The notes under the pieces: generated by a model | Databases searched by the model: none | What the model saw: the letters and a program-made list of their open reading frames with translations, nothing else | Told to the model about the DNA's origin: nothing | Position numbers and translations under genes: made by a program | Source of the DNA: Kitagawia praeruptora | Taxonomy: Eukaryota; Streptophyta; Magnoliopsida; Apiales; Apiaceae | Direction of reading: 5' to 3' | NCBI GenBank assembly: GCA_037693485.1 | Contig: CM075344.1 | Location: forward strand, 95,453,001-95,517,000 | DNA length: 64,000 nt | Part shown: positions 1 to 11,175 of the stretch, piece by piece | Layout of the letters: every line of letters begins with the position of its first letter | Position numbering within the stretch: the first letter of the stretch is position 1

Positions 1-1480
1 ATTTCTATTCTAAATCATCTTGCTATATCTCTCTCATTCTTTTTCAACCTCTTATGACACACGCTGAGAGTGAACCTCTATATCAAATACAATATCCCAA
101 TACAACACCTCTAAGCTTACGCGAGCTAACTCATTGTAAGAAACAAGAGATGTTAAGAGAGACTATTTGCAAAGTATTTCCAATAGCTCACTGAATTGAA
201 TGAAGCTTCTCACTTTAGTTTTGTAATGCTTAACGAGCAATCCTGCACGATATCTCAATTTTGCAAGCATATATACAATGCAATAGTATATTTTCATGAT
301 CCACGATTAATGCATTTTATTATGTATGTCTCATGCAAATATTTGTTTTAGGTCATATATGTAGAATATTAAATCTAATTATTTTTAATGACTTTCTCAT
401 TTTTATTAGCATGCTAGTCAAATGAATTTTCTTACTATGGTGCTTCGGGGATCTACTGCTAAACTTAATTCACCACTTCTATTTCTAGCTTATATCTCTC
501 AAGGATGCATGCTAGTCATTTTGCTTTACTTATTAAATATGTCTAGTGTGGTTTTCTAGCATGAATTTTCTATATTCAATTAAATATTTTAATGCATGCA
601 TGGCATAATATGTATATCAGTTTGTAGGATTAAATAGTAAAATAGAACAAAAAACTTAGCTTTGTTTTTTGTGGAAAGTTTGCCTTGCCTTCAGGTTTAA
701 TCGCTACCATAAGACCACTGCTTCCATGTATGTAGCTGTCACCGAGACATAACTATGTGGCTCCATCTTTGTTCATGGAACGGGTGATTATGTAGTTGGC
801 ACCATCATCACTGTCAACTTTCTGCTACATGCTCTCATTCTGGACATCTACATTAGCTTCTTAATTACTAGGTCTGCTATGCTGCGTTCTTCATGCACAC
901 ATCTTTTGCTAAAATAAAGTTTCCCGAATCAATGCTTTGCTACTCTTCACGTATTTCTCTGACTGTTTCACCAAGTTGGCCGCTGGTACAACATCATCGT
1001 TGTTCTTCGTGTTCTCTGTGCCTTTAATTAATAACCACAGTAGCTCATGGCTAGTTGTTAACTACTAGTTGTGGATGCATGTGTCTCTTGATTGTCACAT
1101 CCTTCTACAGTTCTCATGTCGATTACCAAGATTTTGTACACATAACAGAATTATCATAGCTCTATTCAATTCTGCGATTCCACCGCTTGGTTCTATGCTC
1201 ATACAGAAGCACACTTGTAGCTAGTATCAAACACCACATACGGCATGCAAGATCAATAAAAATATAGTTCCTCTTGGGTACATCACCATATATATCTTGT
1301 TGTTTCCATCACAAACTGTAATATTTGTCGCACTTGCCTTTAATCTTGAGATCACCTTAACGCTTCATCACAATCTGTTCATCTTTAATAACACAAACAT
1401 ACTTCCAAACCATACAATCATGACATATTCCGGTGCTTTAACACTCTAATGTAAAGGCTTTTACTCATAAATGCACCATC

Positions 1481-1860
1481 CTGGACAGCTTGACCACTGC
1501 TCACGAAAAACGGGATAACTTTCTGTAGAAAATGAATTTTTACGAGCCGTAAATTTTACCAGAAACTAGATTCCGATATCTTTCCAACGATGTATCATAC
1601 TACACCTAGAACTTTCCAGATCAAAGCAGTTTATTCTTCGAATTTGGCTAAAAAATGGGAGACTCAGAATTCTGGACAGCTAGACCACCCTTGGCTAAAT
1701 ATGGCATAACTTCCTGTTGGAAAAGTGTTTTTACGAGCCGTAAATTTTGCTGAAAACTAGACTTCGATACCTTTCCAACGGTATGTCATACTACACCTGC
1801 AACTTTCCAAATCAAAGCAGTTTATTCTGCTACGTTGGCTCAAAAACGGACTAAAAATTC
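1481..1860. repeat. Diverged tandem duplication, two ~190-bp units
   Basis: Unit 1 (1481-1671) and unit 2 (1672-1860) both begin CTGGACAGCT. They share blocks such as TTTTTACGAGCCGTAAATTT, CTTTCCAACG, CATACTACACCT and AATCAAAGCAGTTTATTCT. By eye they are about 75-80% identical, so the duplication is old. It probably belongs to a dispersed LTR-type repeat. Confidence 0.8.
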
Positions 1861-1908
1861 TGATTTTCTGCATTAGGTTCTTTACTGTTTCACACAAACA
1901 CCCCACCT

Positions 1909-2656
1909 GCTACCTTGTGCTTTAGTCTCCAAGTGCATTCATGTATTGCTTCTATAGGGTTAATGCATCACATGGACCCTTTTCATTTATTTTCCTTATC
2001 TGGCCATTTTCCGTAGACCAACCAGCATTTACATTCTGGTGGTGTTTTTTATCATCTTAAACCCATTGCAGCTGCTATTTTCTTTTTAGTCTCGACATTG
2101 TACTTTTGCTCTATTCTTCTATATGGTTGCTGCACTCTTCTATATTTCTCCATACTCCCAGATGTACATAGGTACCAGATTTTAACAGATTCCCGCTTTC
2201 TTCAGTCTTTGTTTTGGTTTCTGCAACACCATGTCATGTCCATGAATAGAACCCATAAATACATGTTTGATTCACATCATTCTCAAGTTTTGGTTTAGCC
2301 CGTATGTCCCTCGAAGCTTGACATCATAGTTCTCTCTACATACTACCATCCTTCTTCTTTCTTCATGTCATCATGCCACTGGTGCTTCGGCCAAGCTTCT
2401 CCTGGGCTTCGTATTGTTTATTGGTCTCGGTAAAGCACAACTTTCTTCTTGTATTATAGCAAGTACAATTCCAGATTCTAGACTCAAACCCTGTCCTCTT
2501 TTGAAATATATCATTGGCATTGTCCTATTTGCATACAGGTGGGTCTATCTATAGAAGCCCCATGATGTCACTGTTTCGCTCTTCTCAGCTCTTTCTGCTA
2601 CTTCGTGCTTCAATCTCCACGTACATTCATGCATAGCCTCTGTAGAATTAGTGCAT
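1909..2656. repeat. Pair of ~60-bp diverged direct repeats
   Basis: The block 1909-1968 (begins GCTACCTTGTGCTT, ends GTTAATGCAT) recurs at 2597-2656 (begins GCTACTTCGTGCTT, ends TTAGTGCAT), about 690 bp downstream. It is a second sign that this region grew by local duplication and then decayed. Confidence 0.65.
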
Positions 2657-4569
2657 AGCTCTCCTAATTTTCTGATAGTAATCATCCACACTCCTCATGT
2701 ATGACGATAATCACACCTTGTTGTACTACTTATCTATGATCTTGTGGTTTTTTTTTTAATGCTCCATCACAGGCTGCACTACTTTAGATATATATAACAT
2801 CTTTCATGGTGTTGTTGAAAAACTTGGCAGAAACTCCACTACCACCAATACAACACTTCAAACTACTTGGACCTGTTATCGATTCGCAGTGTATATGTTC
2901 AGTCTTTAGTCGTAAAAATTAACAGCATAAGCTTTTATTCTTCACCTTTAGCTTAACTCCAATGCTCTCCACGTTTATGACCAAACGAACAAAACACACA
3001 CACTGCTACAGGTTTGTAGTCCTGCTTCATCGCCATCATCATTAGACGCTTAGTTCATGCTGTTATGGACATGGTAAAAAGGTCTCTAGTCCATCCTCGT
3101 TTGTCATTGACTGAACCATCTAGTTGTTGTTGTTACGTGCTAGCATTATCATCTTCGCTGGCAATATGTGAATGTGTGACGAGCATTCGTTCTCCATTAC
3201 CACATAAATAAATTCTGCTAAAATCTTCTTCACGTCTCCTCTGTACTCCTCGTGTCATCTTATCCAGCGAACCGTATCATATGTTTTTATTTATTAGCGT
3301 AACCTCTTTCAACTTGACGCCTTCGCTTTTGTCTATCTTCTCCAATACCCACAGCTGTTACAAGTTTAGACTAAGGTTTGATCATTGCAACATATGCTAT
3401 TTCCTCAGAATCTCCTCCACTGTACTATTCTGTATCCCTTGATTGTGAAGCTACCCAGATCCAATGGGTGTACAACAGACACATGAATCTTAACAACTTC
3501 ATCTCGCCGTTATGACAACTTCATCTCACTGTCTCCATAACCTGACCTGGCTTTTCACACATGAAAGGCATATGATGTAGCCTATTTGTATTTCGAGGAT
3601 ACAACTCAACTTAAACAAGATTGTAGTAGTAAATAGTATATAGACTGTCACAAGGAATCTCAGATTGTATTATCTATCAGAAGAAAAAGATCAAGGTCAA
3701 TCTACAGACTTGAGAAATTACTACATTGAAAGAAGCTCAGTCATCTGATCAAGCCTCAGTGGAGTATTTATTAAGTAGTGGATTCATTTAAAGTGACAGA
3801 GATTTCAACAGTGACAGAGACAGTACAGAAGATTAAAGAGAGAGAGGAGAAAAGAAAATGAACCAGATTTTAAAGTCAATATATGAAGAACAGACATTGC
3901 GGTTAGTCACTCATGAACCAGACAGTACATCGAGTGTCAACATTAAACAGTGGTTGTTCGTCAAGCTATCAAGATTGGTATAAGGGAAAATCATTGTGCA
4001 AGCAACAGAAGTGTTAAATTCATTAACCACAATGATTTTACTATCAAGTGGACTGGCTACGAGGAAAAAGAATTTGCGCTATCAATAGATTTATATTAAT
4101 TCTTATTTAATTAACATATTTATGTAATTTATTTAATTAATAAATTAATTCATTCTGAATTAATTTATTTATTAAATTAATTATCATGTTAATTAACGTT
4201 GAATTAATGTATTAATCTAAATTGATTTAATTAAGTAATTAATGAATTAATCATTATTTGTTTAAATGATTAATTGATTAAGTAATTAATTAAATTAAAA
4301 CAAAAGAGATTTGGGTTATGAATTTGCATGGGCTGAATCCAAAAGAAATGAACTGGGCCGGTTGAAAAGCCATTGGGCTCAAGGCCCAATTGAAGTGCAA
4401 GATCTGTTAAAAGTGAGGTACTAAGTTGTAATTTTGTGTGTGAACACAAAATTAAGAAATCAAGTTGTTGTCGGCACATGTACTGGAATAAACAATGAAA
4501 TTGATATAAAACAATCAAGTGGTAACATGTCTTGCAGAACCTGTCGGCAACATCTCACTCGCCTGCCCA

Positions 4570-4588
4570 GCGCGTGGCGTACACGCGC
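4570..4588. promoter_or_regulatory. CGCG inverted repeat in element 1 LTR
   Basis: A perfect 7-bp inverted repeat, GCGCGTG and CACGCGC, with a 5-bp spacer, lies in the GC-rich island of an otherwise AT-rich LTR. It is also present in the 3' LTR. Each arm contains a CGCG core like that bound by plant CAMTA factors. That binding is inference. Confidence 0.45.
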
Positions 4589-4734
4589 CCGAGGTGTTTA
4601 GCTACAACAGTCCTCGCGTGTTTTCCACAGCCAACTCCGAGACTGGTCTTCGCTTAGCAGCTGTGTTCAGTTTGTACATAAAAGAATTAATCCGGAAGAG
4701 GCAGTGTTTATTTAATTCATATACAGACTATCTT

Positions 4735-4965
4735 GATAGTCACACCAGTAGTCTAGATTTTAATTTGATAGTCATACCGACAGTCTGCAAGATTAATTGA
4801 TAGTCTGTATTATTAAATGGATAGTCTACAAGCCATTTATTAGTCTATCAATGATAGTCACACCGGTAGTTTGCAGCTCAACTGGATAGTCTGCCGTGCA
4901 TTTGATAGTCTCTGGATAGTCTAAACAAGTGCAAAAACAAAACAGAAGAGGCAGAAGAATATAAA
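4735..4965 (+). promoter_or_regulatory. U3 enhancer-like GATAGTC array and TATA box
   Basis: GATAGTC occurs eight times between 4735 and 4921, with variable spacers and related TAGTCT half-sites. TATAAA follows at 4960-4965. The position just upstream of the TATA box fits an LTR promoter with a repeated activator site. The 3' LTR has the same array and TATAAA at 15462-15467. Confidence 0.6.
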
Positions 4966-5379
4966 GACAGGCGGCTCAACATATCAAATATACTACAACA
5001 TAATATCCTTCAACAAATACAGAAGCTCTCTTCTCTCTCCTGACGAACACACCCAGCAAGAACAAATAAATTTCTGTAAAATCAAGTTCTCAATATTTGT
5101 AATATTTTATCCGATAGAACTTGATTATTTGTGATTCTTGTACTACTAGCGAATTAAGTTTCCTAGTTCTTATCTTGATTTTTATTAACTAAATTAGAAA
5201 AGTTCATGTCGAATTTTCTAATTAGTTATTAATTACTTGATAATAATCTGTACTGAAATTGTAACACCCATCAAGTTAATATATTGTTATATTCAACTTG
5301 AAAATTTGTTTCAATTAATTCCGCACAAATTTGTCTAAACTAAATTTTATTTAAAGGACAAATTTCGAGAATTTGATAT

Positions 5380-5412
5380 AGATTGTATTCAACCCCCCCC
5401 CTTCTACAATCT
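5380..5412 (+). other. C-loop hairpin near end of element 1 5' LTR
   Basis: AGATTGTA (5380-5387) pairs with TACAATCT (5405-5412) around a 17-nt loop TTCAAC(n)TTC dominated by C. Equivalent hairpins with different stem sequences lie at the same LTR end in elements 3 and 5. Confidence 0.6.
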
Positions 5413-5428
5413 TATCGGACCTAACAAT

Positions 5429-5441
5429 TGGCATCAGAGCC
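5429..5441 (+). promoter_or_regulatory. Element 1 primer binding site
   Basis: TGGCATCAGAGCC lies two bases after the 5' LTR. It matches the plant initiator-Met tRNA primer site TGGTATCAGAGC with one change (T to C at the fourth base). The other three elements with a primer site keep the consensus. Confidence 0.9.
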
Positions 5442-5524
5442 TATTGATTGATACACAAATCAAGATCCTATTTTTATTCAATTAAAAATCTAGACCGAAT
5501 TTTTAACTCACTTAAAAATTCATC

Positions 5525-7909
5525 ATGTCTTCAAAATCCATTGTTAAAATTCCCATATTTAATAAGGATAATTATGATATGTGGAAAAATAAAATGGAGT
5601 TGTTTCTTGATGTTACAAATTCCAAATATTTGGATGTTCTGAAAAATGGACCTAAAATTCCTATGGCTCATGAAGAACAAGTTGTTACTGATGGAGTTGT
5701 AACAATACCTGCTAAATAATATCCAAAGGACTCTAGGAATTTTTCTGCTGAAGAAAAAGAGGAAGCTAGACTAGACAAAAATTTGAGACTAATTCTAATA
5801 GATTCCCTGGATGCTGTAATGTATAGCCATGTGATGAATTGTAAAACTGCTAAGCACATCTGGGAAACTATTGAGACTATTAATGAAGGGACTGATGAAG
5901 TCAGGGAAAACAGACTTCAAATTTTGACCTCTGAATATGAACACTTTAGAGCTGGCCCCAATGAAGGCATTCAGGAAGTGTTTGAAAGGTATAACAAAAT
6001 AATCAACAATTTGCAAGTTCATGGCAAGAAATATACCCAGAAGGAGATCAACATGAAGTTTTTGCTGACTATGCCTACTCACCTAGAGCATAGAATAACT
6101 GCCATCAGTGAATCGAGAGATTTAAATAAGATTGCTCTTGACAGGCTGTTTGGTGTTCTGAAAACATATGAATTAGAACAAGTACAGCAGAAGGAGTTCT
6201 CTGGCAAAGGCAGAGTTGCAAGTTTTTCTACAGCTCTAGTAGCTGAAGTTCCTAAAGAAGTGGAAGCTAAAGTTGTTCAACCTAAAAGCTTCACCAAGGA
6301 ACAAACTGAAGTTGAACAATGCCAAACTCCAGCTACTCAGGATGGTAGTGAATTCTATTCACTAGAAGAGCTGGATCAATTAGAAGATGAATCTATGGCA
6401 ATGATGGTGAGACAATTCAGTAACTTCAGATTCAGACGAAATCCAAAGTTCAGGTTTAAGTCTAATAGCAGATTCCAAAGAGGAGGTTCTTCATCCTCTA
6501 GTAACAGGGGAGGATACAAAACTGGAACTGTTGACAGAAGCAAGATTCGTTGCTTCAACTGTAATGAGTTGGGACACTTTGCTACTGAGTGTCAAAAACC
6601 AAAGCAAGCATAGAAAAAGGACTATGCTTCTGAAAAGAAGAAAACTGGAAGAGCTTATGTAGCTGCCGGTAAAAGTTGGGATGACACAGATAGCGAAGAT
6701 GAAGAATATGGAAACTTTGCGCTGGTGGCAAATGCTGAGTCATCAACTTATTACACCACACCGGTAATTCTTACTGACGCTGAGTTGATTAATAGCTTAT
6801 ATAGTTCCATAGGTTGTGCACAGAAAATAATTGAAAGAATAACTCTATTAAACACTAAACTTGAAAATGAAGTGTTAGAGTTAAAAAAGGTGCCTGATAA
6901 TCAAGATCAACAAATAAAAGAAATAGCTCGTCTTAACTATAAAGAAAAGTGTCTAGGAGAATACATGGTAAAACAAGTTGATAGGATTGCTGAACAAGAC
7001 ATCAGGATTAGAGAACTTGAAACACAGATTAGAGCTTGTTATAATTCTGTTAAAGTTTCCAAAGAGCACTTCAACAAACAAGCTAGAGAACAAACTATAG
7101 GAATAGGGTTTGGTTACAAAGAAGCTGTTGGTTCTTTGAGCAATCATTCTGCTAATCCTATTCCTTCTAAAGAAAGAGGTATACCACACGTACTCAAGAA
7201 TGTTGAAAAACCCATGTTTAAAGAATCTGTTTCTGAACCACCAAACATGTATTCTATTGTGATTCAAGAAGAAATGAAAAATGAGGACAATGCTAATGGC
7301 ATAGTCCTTGATAATGATAAATCTGTTAGGACACCTACAACCAAAAATGTTAAATCTAATAAGGTTGTTTCTATGAAACCAGTGAAGTTTGTTCCCAGTT
7401 CATCTAAAATTGAGTTAGGTGATAACAAGTTGGAGCAGAATGATAACATGTCTAACATGAATACCATGCCTATTATTGATTCTTCTCATAAAGCATGTGG
7501 TGTTGTCAATTGTATGTCTTGTGCTTTTAATGTGATGTCTGCTTACTTTAATGGTAATCATGCATGTGCTAATAAGACTGCTCCTCGACAACATATGAAT
7601 AGAAACAAAAATGTCAGATCAAAGACTGCTAGTCCTCCTCATGTTAGGAGAGAGACATTTGTACCTAAGCCTAAAAAAAGTTTTACTAAGGCTGTCTACA
7701 AGGTCAAATGTCCAGTCAATGAAACAAGTGTTATTGTTGGTAAACAAACATGGATACCTAAAATGAAACAAAAGATTATCAAATCTGTTTATAGGGTCAA
7801 ATGTTTGTTGACTGATGGTGTCAAGGTTAAAAATGTTGTTTTGCCTGACAAAGGTCAATTTTTCAAGTACTCTGGACCCAACCAAGCTTGGGTTCCGAAG
7901 AAGGTTTAA
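5525..7909 (+). pseudogene. gag: Element 1 gag, two in-frame stops
   Basis: Gag builds the particle shell and binds element RNA. One frame of 795 codons runs from ATG 5525 to TAA 7907-7909. It is broken by TAA at 5717-5719 and TAG at 6611-6613, with no frameshift. The first ~300 codons show the copia gag (UBN2-like) region, with tryptophan-containing blocks DMWKNKM and HIWETIE. One CCHC zinc knuckle, CFNCNELGHFATEC, lies near residue 343. The following ~450 codons are a long lysine-rich extension, in which a cysteine cluster (CGVVNCMSC) lies where the other elements have knuckles 2 and 3. Length is typical of the large Sirevirus gag and far above that of a short copia gag. Pol follows in the -1 frame. 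Confidence 0.9.
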
Positions 7910-7927
7910 TCCGTTTGTCATTGCAGG
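7898..7927 (+). other. Splice-acceptor-like site at element 1 gag-pol junction
   Basis: The gag stop (7907-7909) is followed within 16 nt by a T-rich run and TTGCAG, with the AG at 7925-7926 and pol opening as GGT at 7927. A branch-like TTAAT lies upstream. The same arrangement recurs in elements 3, 4 and 5. The alternative is coding conservation of Leu-Gln-Gly. Confidence 0.45.
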
Positions 7928-10900
7928 GTGTTGAACAGGTTGAACGAGTAACCTGGATCTTGGACAGTGGATGTTCAAGGCATATGACTGGTGATAGAAC
8001 CCTGTTGACAAATGTGGTGGAGAAGGCCGGCCCAGTAGTTACCTTTGGAGATAACAGCAAAGGTAGAACTGATGGATATGGCGGACTTGAAGCTGGAAAT
8101 GTTATCATTGATGAAGTCTCTTTTGTGAAAGGACTTGAGCACAATTTGCTCAGTGTTAGTCAATTCTGTGACAAAGGATATGAAGTTTATTTCAACAAGA
8201 AGAATTGTATAATTTCACACAAGAGACATGAAAAGCCACAACTGACAGGAGTTAGAAAAGGCAATCTGTACGTAGCCAATATGAACTCAGGAAGCACTGC
8301 AGAAATTACTTGCTTCTACACTAAAGCATCTAATGACGAGAGTTGGCTATGGCACAAGAAACTTTCTCATCTTAATTTCAAAACAATGAATTCTCTAGTT
8401 AAAAGAGAATTGGTGAGAGGTTTGCCTTCAATGGAATTCACTCAAGAAGGACTGTGTGATGCATGTCAAAAAGGCAAGCTAAAAAGGGCAAGTCACAGGA
8501 GCACTGACACATCTTCAATAACTGAACCATTACAATTACTTCATATGGATTTGTTTGGTCCAGTTAATGTGATGTCTATGTCAAGGAAGAGATATGCTCT
8601 AGTGATTGTTGATGATTTTTCAAAATACACATGGGTCCTATTTTTGAATTCTAAAAATGAGACTCCACAACTGGTGATTGATCACATCAAATTAATTGAG
8701 CGAGATTCTACGTATCCAGTGAGAGCTATAAGATCAGACAATGGAACTGAATTCAAGAATGCAGTTCTAAATGACTTCTGCACTGAGAAGGGTATAACTA
8801 GACAATACTCAGCTCCAAGAACTCCTCAGCAAAATGGGGTAGTGGAAAGAAAGAATAGAACCTTGATTGAAGCTGCACGTACTATGTTAAGTGAATCAAG
8901 GCTTCCATTGTACTTTTGGGCTGAAGCTGTCAACACTGCTTGCTATACCCAGAATCGAACTCTAATCAATAAAGACCATATGAAGACACCCTATGAAATT
9001 ATGGCTGATAAGAAACCATCACTCAAATACTTTCATGTATTTGGGGCAAAATGCTTTGTGCTTAAAGAAGGTGATGATCAAGGTGGTAAATTCGATACCA
9101 AAGCATTTAAAGCAATTTTTATTGGTTATTCAATGAGGGCGTACAGGGTGTATGTGATTGATGAACAGAAGATGATGGAAAGTGTCAATGTAACATTTGA
9201 TGACACTAAACTCCCTAGTATCCAAACTGAGGATTCATCTGAAAAGCTATCTTTTGATGATATGACAGATCCAGATTCAGATGATGATAATCCACCTGAT
9301 GTTTTTGCTGATGCTAATGATAACAATGATAATGATGATGATGATGATGATCAGGGTAATGGTGGTGAAAACAATGATAATACTGGAGATACACCTGACA
9401 CTCCTGAACATTCATCTAGTCAACCTGGCAACAACTCAGGGGGAGATAATGAAGGATCAACTAGTCATACTCAACATCACAATGAAGAACAAGGCGAATC
9501 ATCAAGATTAAATCTTCCAAGACAAACAGTTTGGAATAGAGCTCATCCTTTTGAGTTGATTATTGGTGATCCAGATGTTGGAGTCAAAACTAGAAGTGCT
9601 ACTCAAAATCAATGTAACTATTCAGGGTTTCTATCTGAAATGGAACCTAAGAAAACTGAGGAAGCTCTTTCTGATCCTGATTGGGTGATTGCTATGCAAG
9701 ATGAACTCAATCAATTCAAACAACAAGAAGTATGGAAGCTGGTACCCAGACCCAAAGACAGGAAAGTGGTTGACACAAGGTGGGTATTCAGAAATAAGCT
9801 AGATGAAGATGGCATAGTGACGAGAAATAAAGCAAGACTGGTAGCAAAGGGTTATTCACAAGCTGAAGGCATTGATTATGATGAAACCTACGCTCCAGTG
9901 GCAAGACTTGAGGCTATCAGAATATTCTTGGCATTCGCAGCATTCTCAAACTTTAAGGTTTATCAAATGGATGTCAAGAGTGCCTTTTTGAATGGTAAGC
10001 TAGATGAAGAAGTATATGTAGAATAGCCCCCTGGCTTTGAAGATCCAGAATTCATGGACTATGTCTACTTTCTCTTCAAGGCTATCTATGGTCTTAAGCA
10101 AGCGCCAAGAAAATGGTATGACACTCTCTCTGAATTTTTACTTGAAAATGGTTTTGTTAGAGGTGTCATAGACAAAACTCTCTTCACAAAGAAACATAAA
10201 AATGATACAATACTAGTCCAAATATATGTGGATGATATAATATTCGGGTCTACTAATGATCTTCTTTGCAAGAAATTTGCTAAGTTAATGCAGGGTAAGT
10301 TTGAAATGAGCATGATGGGTGAGCTGAAGTTCTTTCTTGGATTGCAAGTAAGTCAAAGGACAGATGGGATATTTATCTGTCAATCCAAGTATGTCAAAGA
10401 GCTTCTCAAGAAATATAAAATGGAGGACTCATCTTCAGCAAGAACACCATCATCTACAGCTGTTAAATTTAGAGCATGTGAAAATTCTGCTAAGGTAGAT
10501 ATCACAAGGTACAGAGGTATGATAGGCTCATTACTTTATCTTACTGCAAGTAGACCAGATATTATGTATGCTACATGCTTGTGTGCAAGGTTCCAAGCGG
10601 ATCCTAGAGATGTTCATCTCATTGCTGTAAAACGAATCTTGAGATATCTTAAGGGTACGCCTAACTTAGGCATCTGGTACCCTAAAGATTCTGGTTTTAA
10701 TCTTATTGGATATACAGATTCAGATTATGCAGGAAGTGTTGTAGACAGAAAAAGCACATCTGGGAGTTGTCAATTCCTAGGTGGCAGGTTGGTTTCCTGG
10801 TACAGCAAGAAACAGCAAACAGTTTCCAACTCCACAGCTGAAGCTGAATACATAGCTGCTGGAAGCTGTTGTGCACAGATCTTGTGGATTAGGAATCAGC

Positions 10901-11175
10901 TAAGGGACTATGGCTTTGTACTTGACAAAATTCCTATCTTGTGTGACAATACAAGTGCCATAGCAATCTCCAACAATCCTGTGCAGCATACGAGGACAAA
11001 GCACATTGATATCAGGTATCATTTTATTAGAGAGCATGTCATGAATGGTACCGTGGAGTTACATTTTGTACCCACGGAAGAACAAACAGCAGATATTTTT
11101 ACTAAGTCTCTTGATGAATCCACATTCACCAGAATTGTTGGTGAATTGGGTATGTTAAATAGTCCTAGTAATTAA
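7927..11175 (+). pseudogene. pol: Element 1 pol (PR-IN-RT-RH), one nonsense codon
   Basis: Pol supplies protease, integrase, reverse transcriptase and RNase H for copying and integrating the element. In order: protease with LDSGCSRHMTG (DSG near 7963); pre-integrase zinc region with HKKLSHL and CDACQK; integrase core with HMDLFGPV, RSDNGTEF and VERKNRTL (the D, D and E of the catalytic triad); an acidic Asp/Asn-rich linker (about 9260-9520); RT with intact YVDD at 10225-10236; RNase H with YTDSDYAG and EAEYIA; TAA at 11173-11175. One TAG at 10024-10026 interrupts RT before a PPGF block. It fits a C-to-T change of a glutamine codon. The frame is otherwise continuous. No ATG opens it, so expression must come from gag by frameshift, splicing or another route. 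Confidence 0.95.

Larger units (their letters stand above)
1..3561. other. Non-coding repeat-derived DNA, no gene
   Basis: No reading frame of believable length or domain content is present on either strand. The stretch is AT-rich, with T-rich runs and diverged internal duplications listed separately. The same kind of sequence resumes after element 1 at 15931, so element 1 landed inside one older block. The style (short diverged repeats, no coding) resembles the LTR or leader of a decayed LTR retrotransposon, but I cannot name the family from the sequence. Confidence 0.6.
3562..5426 (+). repeat. Element 1 5' LTR (1865 bp)
   Basis: It starts TGAAAGGCAT and ends CCTAACA, directly before the primer site. 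It holds an ATTAA-rich stretch (about 4095-4300), a GC-rich island (about 4519-4680), a GATAGTC array, a TATA box at 4960-4965 and a C-run near the 3' end. Compared with the 3' LTR it lacks 17 bp after position 3962. Confidence 0.95.

Noticed and set aside
4519..4800. Open frame of 93 codons in the element 1 5' LTR, repeated at 15021-15302
   Set aside because: It is conserved only because the two LTRs are near-identical. It runs through the GC island and GATAGTC array and shows no protein features.
9281..9511. 76-codon Met/Ile-rich frame over the element 1 linker
   Set aside because: Shadow of the Asp/Asn-rich linker of pol in another frame.
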